Assembly: GCA_023664735.1 (NCBI GenBank)
Contig: JAMPFB010000003.1
Span: forward strand, 22,297 to 86,296
DNA length: 64,000 nt
DNA from: Robinsoniella sp.
GTDB lineage: Bacteria > Bacillota > Clostridia > Lachnospirales > Lachnospiraceae
Reading direction: 5' to 3'
Notes under the pieces: generated by a model
Told to the model about the DNA's origin: nothing
What the model saw: only the letters and a program-made list of their open reading frames with translations
The model's database searches: none
Position numbers and translations under genes: made by a program
In this document: positions 16,606 through 25,796 of the stretch, piece after piece
How the letters are laid out: each line of letters begins with the position of its first letter
Position numbering within the stretch: position 1 is the stretch's first letter

Positions 16606-17970
16606 ATGATTAAGAACATGATGCAACAAACCAAAAAACATTTAGCGATGTTCTTGGCTGCTGCAGTTGTTGTTACAAGTCTGCCGGTTATGACTGCAGA
16701 TGCGGCAACTGTTACGTACAAGGATGGAGATGAGGTGTTAGGCACTGCTTCCGCAAATGATATGGAGAGCCTTAGCAGTAATGCACCTCAGGTTTCAGGG
16801 AATGGATGTAAAAAGTTTACTGGGTGGACCGTTAGTGGAGATTTGACCGTAAGCGATAATGAGGTTATTGCAATAGCTACTTTTGAAATAAAACATGGAG
16901 ATACAGTAGAAGTTGTGACGGAAGCAACATGTACGGAAGCTGGAAAAATTGAGTATAAGTGTGAAGTATGTGGAGAGACTGTTAGTGACAATACTGTGAT
17001 TCCTGCAAAAGGACATGGAGACACAGTGGAAGTTGTGACGGAAGCAACATGTACGGAAGCTGGAAAAATTGAGTATAAGTGTGAAGTATGTGAAGAGGCT
17101 GTTAGCTCCAATACTGTGATTCCTGCAAAGGGACATGGAGATACAGTAGAAGTTGTAACGGAAGCAACATGTGGAAAAGACGGAAAAATTGAGTACATGT
17201 GTGAAGTATGTGGAGAGAGTGTCAGTGACAATACAGTGCTTCCGAAAACAGGCGAGCACACATGGGATGAAGGCACGGTAACAAAAGAGCCTACTACAGA
17301 AGAAGAGGGTGTAAAAACCTTTACATGTACTGTGTGTCAAGAGACTAAAACAGAATCAATTGAGAAGTTAACCACAACACCAGATCCAGAGAAGCCAACA
17401 ACCTCTGGAAATGATACACCAAAAGATCCAGATAAAAAACCAGTAGAAGAAAAGCCAGCAGAAGAGAAACCAGTTACACCAACTGTAAAATTAAATGTTA
17501 AGAGCATCACATTACAGGTTAAGAAGTCTACAACAGCTGTAAAGGCAAGCGGTATGGTAAAAGGTGATAAGGTTGCTTCTTGGACAACATCCAACAAGAA
17601 AATTGTTACTGTAACAAAATCTGGCAAGATTACCGCTAAAAAAGTAGGTAAGGCTACTATTACTGTAAAAACCAAATTAGGTGCAACTGCAACTTTAAAG
17701 GTTACAGTTCAGAAGAAGGCAGTAGCGCTTAAGAAGCTTTCTGTAAACAAGACAAAAGTAACATTGAAAAAAGGAAAAACCTTTACGATTGTTGCTACTA
17801 AGTCCCCAATTACAGCACAGGATAAGGTAACATTCAAGTCAAATAATAAAAAGGTTGCAACAGTTAGCAGTAAGGGTGTTGTTAAGGCTAAGAAGGCTGG
17901 TAAAGCTACTATTACTGTAAAGGCTGGAAAGAAGACGAAAAAAGTTGCAGTTACTGTAACGAAGAAATAA
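16606..17970 (+). CDS. Secreted protein with three 40-residue Cys repeats and two Big_2-like domains
   Basis: 454 residues. Signal peptide about 1-33 (MFLAAAVVVTSLPVMTADA). Residues 97-216 are three nearly identical 40-residue units (HGDTVEVVTEATC...YKCEVCGE), each with C followed by C-x2-C, and a fourth degenerate unit (HTWDEGTV...FTCTVCQE). A Pro/Glu/Lys linker follows (about 265-297), then two Ig-like Big_2-type domains (about 298-376 and 377-454) rich in Lys, Thr and Val. The three-cysteine spacing could bind metal or form disulphides; this is not known. No sortase signal or membrane anchor is present, so the protein is probably wall-associated through charge or released. AAAGGAGAG precedes the ATG. 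Confidence 0.75.
   Translation: MIKNMMQQTKKHLAMFLAAAVVVTSLPVMTADAATVTYKDGDEVLGTASANDMESLSSNAPQVSGNGCKKFTGWTVSGDLTVSDNEVIAIATFEIKHGDTVEVVTEATCTEAGKIEYKCEVCGETVSDNTVIPAKGHGDTVEVVTEATCTEAGKIEYKCEVCEEAVSSNTVIPAKGHGDTVEVVTEATCGKDGKIEYMCEVCGESVSDNTVLPKTGEHTWDEGTVTKEPTTEEEGVKTFTCTVCQETKTESIEKLTTTPDPEKPTTSGNDTPKDPDKKPVEEKPAEEKPVTPTVKLNVKSITLQVKKSTTAVKASGMVKGDKVASWTTSNKKIVTVTKSGKITAKKVGKATITVKTKLGATATLKVTVQKKAVALKKLSVNKTKVTLKKGKTFTIVATKSPITAQDKVTFKSNNKKVATVSSKGVVKAKKAGKATITVKAGKKTKKVAVTVTKK
16894..17253 (+). repeat. Three tandem 120-bp coding repeats
   Basis: Units begin with CATGGAGA at 16894, 17014 and 17134. The first two are almost identical at the DNA level; the third diverges near its end. The near-identity at silent sites suggests recent duplication, so copy number is likely to vary between strains. 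Confidence 0.85.
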
Positions 17971-18000
17971 TTTTCACCTGCTTTTTCCATATGAAAAATG

Positions 18001-18030
18001 GCACTATGTCTAAGGACATAGTGCTTTTTT
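18001..18030 (+). terminator. Rho-independent terminator after the Cys-repeat gene
   Basis: GCACTATGTC and GACATAGTGC form a perfect 10-bp stem around TAAG, followed by TTTTTT. Confidence 0.9.
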
Positions 18031-18042
18031 ATTTTGGTCCAG

Positions 18043-18072
18043 TTGACAAATTCCCCCTAATGCTGTTATGAT
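18043..18072 (+). promoter_or_regulatory. Promoter for glnA
   Basis: TTGACA (18043-18048), 18-base spacer, TATGAT (18067-18072). The leader of about 95 bases can fold into a GU-rich hairpin (about 18087-18114, GGCG...TGCC ends), which might be a target for the ANTAR protein encoded downstream of glnA. Confidence 0.65.
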
Positions 18073-18174
18073 GTACAAGGAACAAAGGCGTTCTTCTTAT
18101 AGGGGAGGAGTGCCTATTTTTATGTAACAAAGCCTCCTGTAAGAGAAACAGAAACCAAGAAAGGAAGCAGTCTG

Positions 18175-19506
18175 ATGAAGAAATATAGGAAAGAAGATAT
18201 TTTGCAATTGGTAAAGGAGCAGGATGTAGAGTTTATCCGCCTTCAGTTTACGGATATTTTTGGCTGTCTGAAAAACGTTGCCATTACTTCCAGCCAGTTG
18301 GAAAAGGCATTGGATAATCAATGTATGTTTGATGGTTCTTCTATAGAAGGATTTGTAGGAATTGAAGAATCGGATTTGTATTTATATCCGGAGTTTCATA
18401 CATTAGAGGTTTTTCCATGGAGGCCCCAGCAGGGAAAGGTTGCCCGTTTGATTTGTGATGTATACAGACCCGGAGGAGAACCTTTTGAGGGGGATTCCAG
18501 ATATATATTAAAAAAAGCATTGCAGGAAGCAAATGACATGGGATACAAATTTGACGTAGGGCCGGAATGTGAATTTTTCCTGTTCCATACAGATGAAAAT
18601 GGATGTCCTACTACCATTACCCATGAACAGGCAGGTTATTTTGATTTAGGCCCTATTGACCTTGGAGAAAATGCAAGAAGGGATATGGTGCTGACCCTAG
18701 AAGAAATGGGGTTTATAGTTGAATCTTCCCATCATGAAGCGGCTCCGGCACAACATGAAATTGACTTTAAATATGATGAGGCGCTGGCTACGGCGGATAA
18801 TATCATGACATTTAAGCTGACAGTCAAGACGATTGCCAGAAGGCATGGGCTTCATGCCACTTTTATGCCAAAGCCTAAATTTGGAGCTAATGGTTCTGGA
18901 ATGCATATCAATATGTCCTTATCCAAGGATGGGAAAAATGTATTTTCAGATGAAAAAGACCCACGGGGCCTTAGTAAAGAAGCTTATTATTTTATTGGCG
19001 GGATTATGAAGCATATAAAAGGCATGTGTGCCATTACCAATCCTCTTGTAAATTCCTATAAACGACTTGTGCCGGGATATGAGGCGCCTGTTTATATTGC
19101 ATGGAGCACTGCCAGCAGAGGCTCCTTAATCCGGGTTCCTGCTGCAAGAGGGGAAGGAACAAGGATTGAGCTGCGCTGTCCGGATTCTGCTGCAAACCCC
19201 TATTTGGCATTGGCGGTATGTTTACAGGCAGGGCTTGATGGCATAAAAAACCAGATTATGCCTCCCGAAAGTATAGACTGCAATATTTTTGAATTGTCTG
19301 CAGAAGAAAGAAATGCCCGTTTGGTGGAAATGCTGCCGGGAACCCTGCAGGAAGCCATCAATGAGCTTAAGAAGGATGAATTTATCCGCAGCGTATTGGG
19401 CGAGTATGTTTCTGCGAAGTACATAGAAGCAAAGCAGCTAGAATGGGATGCGTATAAATCTCAGGTTACTGATTGGGAAGTTGGACAGTATCTATACAAA
19501 TATTAA
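18175..19506 (+). CDS. glnA: Glutamine synthetase, type I
   Basis: 443 residues, the short GSI-alpha length of Firmicutes. Visible signatures are [17 protein letters not shown], the metal site in [10 protein letters not shown], the ATP-binding motif [17 protein letters not shown], and the glutamate/ammonia-site region [19 protein letters not shown]. It makes glutamine from glutamate, ammonia and ATP. No adenylylation Tyr loop of the GSI-beta class is apparent. Its own promoter lies 100 bases upstream, and an ANTAR-domain regulator follows 39 bases after the stop, a pairing seen in other Clostridia and probably linked to nitrogen control. Confidence 0.95.
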   Translation: MKKYRKEDILQLVKEQDVEFIRLQFTDIFGCLKNVAITSSQLEKALDNQCMFDGSSIEGFVGIEESDLYLYPEFHTLEVFPWRPQQGKVARLICDVYRPGGEPFEGDSRYILKKALQEANDMGYKFDVGPECEFFLFHTDENGCPTTITHEQAGYFDLGPIDLGENARRDMVLTLEEMGFIVESSHHEAAPAQHEIDFKYDEALATADNIMTFKLTVKTIARRHGLHATFMPKPKFGANGSGMHINMSLSKDGKNVFSDEKDPRGLSKEAYYFIGGIMKHIKGMCAITNPLVNSYKRLVPGYEAPVYIAWSTASRGSLIRVPAARGEGTRIELRCPDSAANPYLALAVCLQAGLDGIKNQIMPPESIDCNIFELSAEERNARLVEMLPGTLQEAINELKKDEFIRSVLGEYVSAKYIEAKQLEWDAYKSQVTDWEVGQYLYKY

Positions 19507-19545
19507 TTGGTTGCGGAATATAGCTGATAGTCAGGAGGTGTATGT

Positions 19546-20094
19546 GTGACCGGGATTATTGTGGCGCTTCCTAAAATCGAGGATGCAAAGAGCATCAAAA
19601 ACCTATTGGTACGAAACGGATTTAACGTGATAGCTGCCTGTTCCTCGGGAGCGCAGGCACTCAGTCTGGCAGATGATTTAAATGACGGGATTGTCATAAG
19701 CGGATATAAATTGCCGGATATGCTGTATGAGGAGTTATTTGATTGTCTTCCAAAGGGCTTTGAGATGTTATTGCTTGCTTCCCAGTCATTGCTGTTAGAA
19801 TGTGCAGGTAATGATATTATGTGTCTCGGAATGCCTTTGAAGGTTCATGACCTATTAAATACTGTGGAAATGATGGCAACCTCCATTGCATATAAGCGAA
19901 AGAAAAGCAAGGATAAACCAAAGGATCGAAAGCCAGAGGAAGTGGCGATGATTAAAGAGGCAAAGCGCCTTCTGATGAGCCGTAACAATATGACAGAGGA
20001 AGAGGCGCACCGCTACATACAAAAATGCAGCATGGACAGCAGCACCAATATGGTGGAAACAGCACAGATGATTTTGACTGTTATGAAGGCTTAG
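19546..20094 (+). CDS. ANTAR-domain response regulator (NasT/AmiR-like)
   Basis: 182 residues with a GTG start after a GGAGGTG ribosome site. The N-terminal receiver-like domain (about 1-118) begins TGIIVALPKIEDAKSIKNLL. The usual phospho-acceptor region is degenerate (ISGYKLPDM in place of D-x-x-M/L-P), so phosphorylation is doubtful. A short Lys-rich linker is followed by the ANTAR RNA-binding domain (about 130-182; IKEAKRLLMSRNNMTEEEAH, then NMVETAQMIL). ANTAR proteins bind paired hairpins in leader RNAs and prevent transcription termination. Next to glnA it is probably a nitrogen regulator. It ends ten bases before dapF. Confidence 0.85.
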   Translation: MTGIIVALPKIEDAKSIKNLLVRNGFNVIAACSSGAQALSLADDLNDGIVISGYKLPDMLYEELFDCLPKGFEMLLLASQSLLLECAGNDIMCLGMPLKVHDLLNTVEMMATSIAYKRKKSKDKPKDRKPEEVAMIKEAKRLLMSRNNMTEEEAHRYIQKCSMDSSTNMVETAQMILTVMKA

Positions 20095-20104
20095 GAGGGC
20101 ATAT

Positions 20105-20938
20105 ATGAAATTCACAAAAATGCATGGATGCGGAAATGATTACTTATATGTAAACGGCTTTACGGAGCATGTAAAGGATAAAGCGGCTTTTGCCAAAAAG
20201 GCAAGTGACCGTCATTTTGGCGTGGGCGGGGACGGTGTGATTTTTATTAATCCGTCAGATAAGGCGGATTTTGAAATGGAAATGTACAATGCGGATGGCT
20301 CAAGAGGTGAAATGTGCGGAAACGGCATTCGGTGCGTGGCAAAGTACGTATATGACAAAGGGCTGACGGATAAGACTTCTATTTCCGTTATCAGCTCCGG
20401 CGCCATAAAATATTTAGAGCTTACCGTGAAGGATGGAAAGGTGGAAATGGTAAAGGTCAATATGGGAAGCCCGGAGCTGGTTCCGGCTAAGATTCCTGTC
20501 CTGTCCGAAGGAGAAGCAGTTATAGACGAGGAAATCATCGTCTGCGGGAAAAGCTACCGCATGACCTGTATTTCCATGGGAAATCCTCATGCGGTAGTAT
20601 TTATGGATGATGTGGAGCAGATGAAAATGGAAGAAATCGGTCCTTATTTTGAAAACCATGAGCGCTTTCCGAACCGAATCAATACAGAGTTTGTAAAGGT
20701 GCTGAATCGAAGCTGCGTGCAGATGCGGGTATGGGAGAGAGGCTCAGGAGAGACGCTTGCCTGCGGTACAGGCTGTTGTGCCACGGCAGTTGCCTGTGTC
20801 TTAAACGGACTTACCGAAGAAAAGGTTACGGTAAAGGTGCTTGGAGGAGAGCTTTTCATTGAATGGGACCGGGAAAAGAATCTGATTTTCATGACAGGTC
20901 CTGCAGAGACGGTATTTGAAGGCGAAATAGAAGAATGA
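20105..20938 (+). CDS. dapF: Diaminopimelate epimerase
   Basis: 277 residues. The two catalytic cysteines are at about 71 (RGEMCGNGIRCVAKY) and 220 (GETLACGTGCCATAVA), both in intact signatures. The start MKFTKMHGCGNDYLYVN is typical. It converts LL-diaminopimelate to the meso form, the last step before meso-DAP enters peptidoglycan or lysine. AGGAGGG precedes the ATG. It is followed 41 bases later by dapL, the enzyme supplying its substrate. Confidence 0.96.
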   Translation: MKFTKMHGCGNDYLYVNGFTEHVKDKAAFAKKASDRHFGVGGDGVIFINPSDKADFEMEMYNADGSRGEMCGNGIRCVAKYVYDKGLTDKTSISVISSGAIKYLELTVKDGKVEMVKVNMGSPELVPAKIPVLSEGEAVIDEEIIVCGKSYRMTCISMGNPHAVVFMDDVEQMKMEEIGPYFENHERFPNRINTEFVKVLNRSCVQMRVWERGSGETLACGTGCCATAVACVLNGLTEEKVTVKVLGGELFIEWDREKNLIFMTGPAETVFEGEIEE

Positions 20939-20979
20939 TGGAATGAACTGTTATAAAAATAACTGAGAGGAGAAAGAAT

Positions 20980-22194
20980 ATGTTTAAGATCAATGACAAT
21001 TATTTAAAGCTGCCGGGAAGCTATTTGTTTTCCACGATAGGGAAAAAGGTAAATGCATATGCGGCGGCAAATCCGGATAAAAAAATTATCCGTTTAGGAA
21101 TTGGGGATGTAACCCAGCCCCTTGCTCCTAAGATTATCGAAACGCTGCATCATGCAGTGGATGAGATGGGAAAGGCGGAAACCTTTCATGGCTATGCACC
21201 GGACTTAGGCTATGAATTTTTAAGAAATGCCATTGTGGAGCATGACTATAAAAAGCGGGGCTGCGAAATCAGTGCAGATGAAATTTTTGTATCGGACGGC
21301 GCCAAGTGTGATTCGGGGAATATTCAGGAAATTTTTGCCATAGACAATAAGATTGCGGTTTGTGACCCGGTTTATCCAGTTTATGTGGACACCAACGTTA
21401 TGGCAGGCAGGACAGGCACTTATGATACGGCAAAGGAAACATGGAGCGATGTGATTTACATGCCATGTACTGCAGAAACCAATTTTGCCCCTGAGCTTCC
21501 AAAGGAAGTGCCGGATATTATCTATCTTTGCTTTCCAAACAATCCTACCGGCTCTACCATTACAAAGGCACAGCTTCAGGAATGGGTGGACTATGCCAAC
21601 AAAAACGGTTCTGTGATTATTTATGATGCTGCATACGAAGCATATATATCAGAAGAGGACGTTCCCCACAGCATTTATGAATGTCAGGGGGCAAGAACCT
21701 GTGCTATTGAGATTCATTCCTTTTCCAAAAATGCCGGCTTTACCGGAGTGCGCTTAGGCTACACCGTAGTGCCAAAGGATTTAAAGGCAGGGGAAGTTTC
21801 CCTTCATGGGCTTTGGGCAAGACGCCACGGCACCAAATATAACGGTGCTCCTTATATTATCCAGAGAGCAGGAGAGGCTGTATATTCAAAAGAAGGACAG
21901 AAGCAGCTTAAGGAGCAGGTTGCTTACTATATGAACAATGCCAAATATATTTATGAGGGCTTAAAGGAGGCTGGCTATACGGTTTCAGGAGGAGTCAATG
22001 CACCGTATATTTGGTTAAAAGCCCCAAACAATATGACAAGCTGGGAATTTTTCGATTATTTGCTGGAACAGGCAAACGTGGTAGGAACACCCGGTTCCGG
22101 CTTCGGACCAAGCGGGGAGACTTATTTCAGATTGACGGCATTTGGTTCTTATGAAAATACGGTTGAGGCTATTGACAGGATAAAAGCACTGTAG
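20980..22194 (+). CDS. dapL: LL-diaminopimelate aminotransferase
   Basis: 404 residues. The N-terminus matches the DapL family ([31 protein letters not shown]). The PLP Lys is at about residue 250 ([16 protein letters not shown]), and the nucleotide-ring motifs are [12 protein letters not shown] and YDAAYEAYI. It makes LL-DAP directly from tetrahydrodipicolinate and glutamate, bypassing the succinylase or acetylase steps. The pairing with dapF completes the DapL branch to meso-DAP in one operon. A strong terminator follows. Confidence 0.96.
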   Translation: MFKINDNYLKLPGSYLFSTIGKKVNAYAAANPDKKIIRLGIGDVTQPLAPKIIETLHHAVDEMGKAETFHGYAPDLGYEFLRNAIVEHDYKKRGCEISADEIFVSDGAKCDSGNIQEIFAIDNKIAVCDPVYPVYVDTNVMAGRTGTYDTAKETWSDVIYMPCTAETNFAPELPKEVPDIIYLCFPNNPTGSTITKAQLQEWVDYANKNGSVIIYDAAYEAYISEEDVPHSIYECQGARTCAIEIHSFSKNAGFTGVRLGYTVVPKDLKAGEVSLHGLWARRHGTKYNGAPYIIQRAGEAVYSKEGQKQLKEQVAYYMNNAKYIYEGLKEAGYTVSGGVNAPYIWLKAPNNMTSWEFFDYLLEQANVVGTPGSGFGPSGETYFRLTAFGSYENTVEAIDRIKAL

Positions 22195-22210
22195 AAGATG
22201 GACGAAAAGA

Positions 22211-22244
22211 AGGTGTCATGTGTAAGGCATGGCACCATTTTTTT
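22211..22244 (+). terminator. Rho-independent terminator after dapL
   Basis: GGTGTCATG pairs with CATGGCACC (one G-T) around a short loop, followed by a run of seven T. Confidence 0.85.
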
Positions 22245-22362
22245 AAAAATACCATAAAAACAAGTGAGACAATTCGTATTCATTATAGAAAGCGGTTACA
22301 GCCGGTAACATAGCCTGACCGCATAGAAAGAGCAGAGGGGAATTGTCAGGAAGGAGAACCTT

Positions 22363-22941
22363 GTGACAGATACACAGTTTTGGGAGTGCATGGAGCAAAT
22401 GCGGCAAGGGGAGAAAGAGGCTCTAAAGGCCGTTTATGAGGCTTATATGCCATACTTATATTCCTATGTGCTTCAAATGATAAAAAGCAGGGAAAATGCA
22501 GAGGATATCATTAGTGACTTTTTTTTGAAGCTATGGGGGTTAGCGGATGATTATGAGCCGAAAAAGGGGCATAAGTCATGGCTGATACAGATTGTAAGGA
22601 ATATGACTATTGATTTTATCCGAAAGCATAAAAAAGAGGCACTGACTGATTTTTCCGCAGAAGATTCTTATGAGGAAGAGCGGGGCTATGGAAAGACGGC
22701 TCAGGCAATGACAAAGGATGGCGGGCAGGAAAATCAGGAAGAACAGATTGTTTCCCGATTGTCCTTTCAGGAAGCTCTTTCTTCTTTAAAGGAATCAGAG
22801 CAGCAGATTATTCACTTAAAGATTGCAGGAGAGCTTACCTTTAAGGAGATTGGAGAGCTTCTTCAAATGCCAATGGGAACGGTTACGTGGAAATATCAGA
22901 ATGCCATAAAGAAATTAAGGAGGTGTGGTTATTATGAATAA
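22363..22941 (+). CDS. ECF-type sigma-70 family RNA polymerase sigma factor
   Basis: 192 residues with a GTG start after AAGGAGAACC. Region 2 is MPYLYSYVLQMIKSRENAED followed by ISDFFLKLW. Region 4 is ESEQQIIHLKIAGELTFKEI followed by MPMGTVTWKYQNAIKKLR. It overlaps the next gene, an anti-sigma-like membrane protein, by eight bases, the usual sign of a co-regulated sigma/anti-sigma pair. The VWA lipoprotein downstream is a plausible target. An inverted repeat GTTAC-AGCCG-GTAAC lies upstream (about 22294-22310). Confidence 0.9.
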   Translation: MTDTQFWECMEQMRQGEKEALKAVYEAYMPYLYSYVLQMIKSRENAEDIISDFFLKLWGLADDYEPKKGHKSWLIQIVRNMTIDFIRKHKKEALTDFSAEDSYEEERGYGKTAQAMTKDGGQENQEEQIVSRLSFQEALSSLKESEQQIIHLKIAGELTFKEIGELLQMPMGTVTWKYQNAIKKLRRCGYYE

Positions 22942-23818
22942 GAACATAAAAGATGAATTTGATAACTTAATAAGTAGCCAGACTCCGGATTTATGGGATC
23001 GGATAGAGGCTTCCCTGCCTGAAAAGGGCAATATGGCAGAGCAGGAAAATGAGCGTGGACAGAAAAATGAGCAGGAACAGAAAGCTGGATTTATAAAGCG
23101 CAAATTGTACAGAAAATATGCTGCTTATGGCACCGTAGGCATAGCTGCATGTCTGTGCATTGCTTTGTTTGCATTGGATGGCAGCTTAAAAAAATCCGAT
23201 CCAGATATGACGGCAAATGAAACCGCCTCAGAGGAAGAATTATATGATGTAGAGGAGACTGCGACAGATGACTTTGTAAGCGAAAGTGAAGGAGACGGAG
23301 CAGACAATGGAGCTATGAAGGAGTTTCTGGATACAGCGGATTATGAGGACGAAGCCGCAGATGCTGATGAGGAGGAAGGTGCAGATGCAGGAAGTGCGGA
23401 ACCAGAGACGGAAGGGGCAGTAAACAGGGCAGAGGAAGCAAAATACAAATCGGATGGTGTGGTAGAGGATATGTATAAAGAAAGCCTTTCGTCCCAGAAG
23501 GATGAGGAAGCTGTTCGGGCAGTTCAGGATAAAATAGAAGATTTGCTGAAACAGGGATATTTGGTTTATCAGGATGCATGGATTCAGATAGAAAGTGTTA
23601 CTGAAGCAGAGCAGGAAGGAGAGAGTGCTTTTATCTACCATGTGACGATTCTGGAAGGAATAGAAAATATGGAAAAGGAAATGCAGCTTGATTTAAAGGT
23701 AGACGAATTGTTCCATGCAAGACTTATGGAAGGAGAGCGTTACCGGGTTACTTTTTATGATAATAAAATGCCATATGACAGCTCGATACATGAATATTTT
23801 TTATTAGAATTAAAATAA
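22934..23818 (+). CDS. Putative membrane-bound anti-sigma factor
   Basis: 294 residues from the ATG at 22934, eight bases after AGGAGGTG. A short cytoplasmic N-terminus (TPDLWDRIEASLPEK) resembles the sigma-binding segment of other clostridial anti-sigma proteins. One membrane segment lies at about 59-78 (AAYGTVGIAACLCIALFAL). It is followed by an acidic low-complexity extracytoplasmic linker and a C-terminal domain of about 100 residues. No zinc-binding HxxxCxxC motif is visible. Its place directly behind the sigma gene with overlapping ends supports the role. The signal it senses is unknown. Confidence 0.7.
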   Translation: MNKNIKDEFDNLISSQTPDLWDRIEASLPEKGNMAEQENERGQKNEQEQKAGFIKRKLYRKYAAYGTVGIAACLCIALFALDGSLKKSDPDMTANETASEEELYDVEETATDDFVSESEGDGADNGAMKEFLDTADYEDEAADADEEEGADAGSAEPETEGAVNRAEEAKYKSDGVVEDMYKESLSSQKDEEAVRAVQDKIEDLLKQGYLVYQDAWIQIESVTEAEQEGESAFIYHVTILEGIENMEKEMQLDLKVDELFHARLMEGERYRVTFYDNKMPYDSSIHEYFLLELK

Positions 23819-23903
23819 AAAAGAAATAGTTCAGCCCGTTTTATGGCTGTAGGATGAACTGATATAAAAAAATAAAGAAAATACCCATAAAAGGAAGGTC
23901 CTT

Positions 23904-23949
23904 CCAACGTATCTATATTAAGCAGCAAAAAACAGATAGAAAACGTTGG
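23904..23949 (+). promoter_or_regulatory. Leader hairpin abutting the ribosome site of the VWA gene
   Basis: CCAACGT (23904-23910) pairs with ACGTTGG (23943-23949), with TCTAT/AGATA as an inner helix. The 3' arm runs straight into the GGGAGGAG ribosome site, so the fold could limit ribosome access. Confidence 0.4.
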
Positions 23950-23962
23950 GAGGAGTTTTATT

Positions 23963-25762
23963 ATGAGCAGGAAAATGGTAAGCCTATTATTAGCAATTGT
24001 AATGACCGCATCCATGCTGACAGGCTGTGGGCAAAAGGCAGATTCGGAGGAAAGTGCAACTTCAGATGGCGCTTATGCGGGGGAAGAGGCAATGGAGGAT
24101 GATGAAGAGGGCACGGAATATGTACAGGATTGGACAGACGGAGATGACGATGTGGATGGAAGCACAGCTTTGGAAAACAGCGGACAGGAAAAGGAGTATA
24201 AGTATGATAGCGAGGCAGCAGGGGCAGACGTGTATAACAGCGCTGATAGTGTAGATAGGGGAAACAGTATGGTAGAAGATTACTATGCGCCTCGTTATGC
24301 CGATGATTATATTCCTTATAATAATGAGGAGTATAGCAGTACGGAAGAAAATCCTTTTTATGCAGTAAAGGAAAGTCCCTTATCTACCTTTTCAGCAGAT
24401 GTAGATACGGCTTCCTATACGAATATAAGGAGAATGATTAAGGAGGGCTATTACATAGATGAAATTCCTGCCGGTGCGGTCAGGATTGAGGAAATGCTCA
24501 ATTATTTTACCTATGATTTAAAACGTCCTGACGGAAGCTCTCCTTTTGGGGTTACTACAGAAGTGGCAGACTGCCCATGGAATAAAAGCACAGAGCTTCT
24601 TATGGTAGGAATCAGCACGAAGGAAATTGATTTTTCAGAAGCCGAGCCGTCTAACCTTGTATTCCTTTTGGATGTATCCGGTTCCATGAGTGATGAAGAC
24701 AAGCTTCCTCTTTTACAGAAATCCTTTTCTATGCTGACCGAGAATCTGACTGGCAAGGACAGAGTTTCCATAGTCACCTATGCTTCTGATGTACAGGTTA
24801 TTTTAGATGGGGCGAAGGGAAGCGATAAGGATAGGATTTTAAGCGTTATCAATGGACTTTTTGCAGAAGGCGGAACCAATGGCGGCGACGGAATCCAGAC
24901 AGCTTATGATTTGGCTGAGGACTATTTCATAAAAGGAGGCAATAACCGGATTATCCTTGCAACTGATGGAGATTTGAATATTGGTCTTACCAGTGAAGAG
25001 GAGCTGGAGGGGCTTATTACAAGAAAGAAGGAAAGCGGCATCTTCTTATCCGTATTAGGATTTGGAACAGGCAATATCAAGGACAACAAAATGGAGCTTC
25101 TTGCTGATAAGGGAAATGGCAATTACAGCTACATTGATTCCGAAAGAGAAGCAAGAAAGGTTTTGGTAAAGGAAATGGGTGCAACCCTGATGACAGTGGC
25201 AAAGGATGTGAAATTTCAGGTGGAATTCAATCCGGAAACCGTGGAAAGCTATCGTCTCATTGGCTATGAAAACCGTGTTATGGATGATTTTGATTTTCAG
25301 GACGATACAAAAGATGCAGGGGAAATTGGCGCAGGCCATAGTATGATTGCACTGTATGAAATCATTCCGGCAGAAGGAGTGGCAAGAGAGGGAAAGGATT
25401 CAATTCCTTTAAAATATCAGGATGATTATGTGACAAATGTGTCACAACCAAAAAAATTGTCTCATGGAATAGGGAAAAACAGTGAATATTGTACTGTAAA
25501 GATTCGCTATAAAGAGCCTGATAAAACAAAGAGTAAAGAAAGTGAATATCCGGTAAAGGGAAGCGCTTATACACAAAGACCCTCTCAGGATTTGCAGTTT
25601 GCAGCTTGTGTGGCACAATTCGGAATGTTAATGAAAAACAGCAGATATGCAAATGACAGTGATGTCGGTGATATAATCAATAGACTGTCAGAACTGGATT
25701 TAAAGGATGAATATAGAATGGAATTTTATCTTCTTGTGAAGCAGGCAGGGGGATATAGGTAA
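23963..25762 (+). CDS. VWA-domain lipoprotein (YfbK-like)
   Basis: 599 residues. A lipoprotein signal ends in MLTGC (Cys22). An acidic, Tyr-rich linker leads to a conserved N-terminal segment (FYAVKESPLSTFSADVDTAS; the YfbK-type VWA N-terminal domain). The VWA domain has a complete MIDAS motif DVSGS at about 237-241 and a downstream Thr/Asp motif (ATDGDLNIG). A C-terminal region resembles DUF3520 (FQVEFNPETVESYRLIGYEN). The metal-dependent adhesion site suggests protein binding at the cell surface. The gene follows the sigma/anti-sigma pair, so it is probably part of their regulon. AGGAG precedes the ATG. Confidence 0.85.
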   Translation: MSRKMVSLLLAIVMTASMLTGCGQKADSEESATSDGAYAGEEAMEDDEEGTEYVQDWTDGDDDVDGSTALENSGQEKEYKYDSEAAGADVYNSADSVDRGNSMVEDYYAPRYADDYIPYNNEEYSSTEENPFYAVKESPLSTFSADVDTASYTNIRRMIKEGYYIDEIPAGAVRIEEMLNYFTYDLKRPDGSSPFGVTTEVADCPWNKSTELLMVGISTKEIDFSEAEPSNLVFLLDVSGSMSDEDKLPLLQKSFSMLTENLTGKDRVSIVTYASDVQVILDGAKGSDKDRILSVINGLFAEGGTNGGDGIQTAYDLAEDYFIKGGNNRIILATDGDLNIGLTSEEELEGLITRKKESGIFLSVLGFGTGNIKDNKMELLADKGNGNYSYIDSEREARKVLVKEMGATLMTVAKDVKFQVEFNPETVESYRLIGYENRVMDDFDFQDDTKDAGEIGAGHSMIALYEIIPAEGVAREGKDSIPLKYQDDYVTNVSQPKKLSHGIGKNSEYCTVKIRYKEPDKTKSKESEYPVKGSAYTQRPSQDLQFAACVAQFGMLMKNSRYANDSDVGDIINRLSELDLKDEYRMEFYLLVKQAGGYR

Positions 25763-25768
25763 TATTGA

Positions 25769-25794
25769 TTGGCAGGACGGAATTGTCCTGCCAA
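25769..25794. terminator. Bidirectional terminator between the VWA gene and the LysR gene
   Basis: TTGGCAGGAC and GTCCTGCCAA form a perfect 10-bp stem with a six-base loop. It lies exactly between two convergent genes and is flanked by A/T-rich sequence. Confidence 0.8.
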
Positions 25795-25796
25795 TA

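Noticed and set aside
16788..17340. Long reverse-strand frames across the Cys repeats
   Set aside because: They mirror the tandem repeat and lack starts with ribosome sites; the plus-strand gene is complete with signal peptide and domains.
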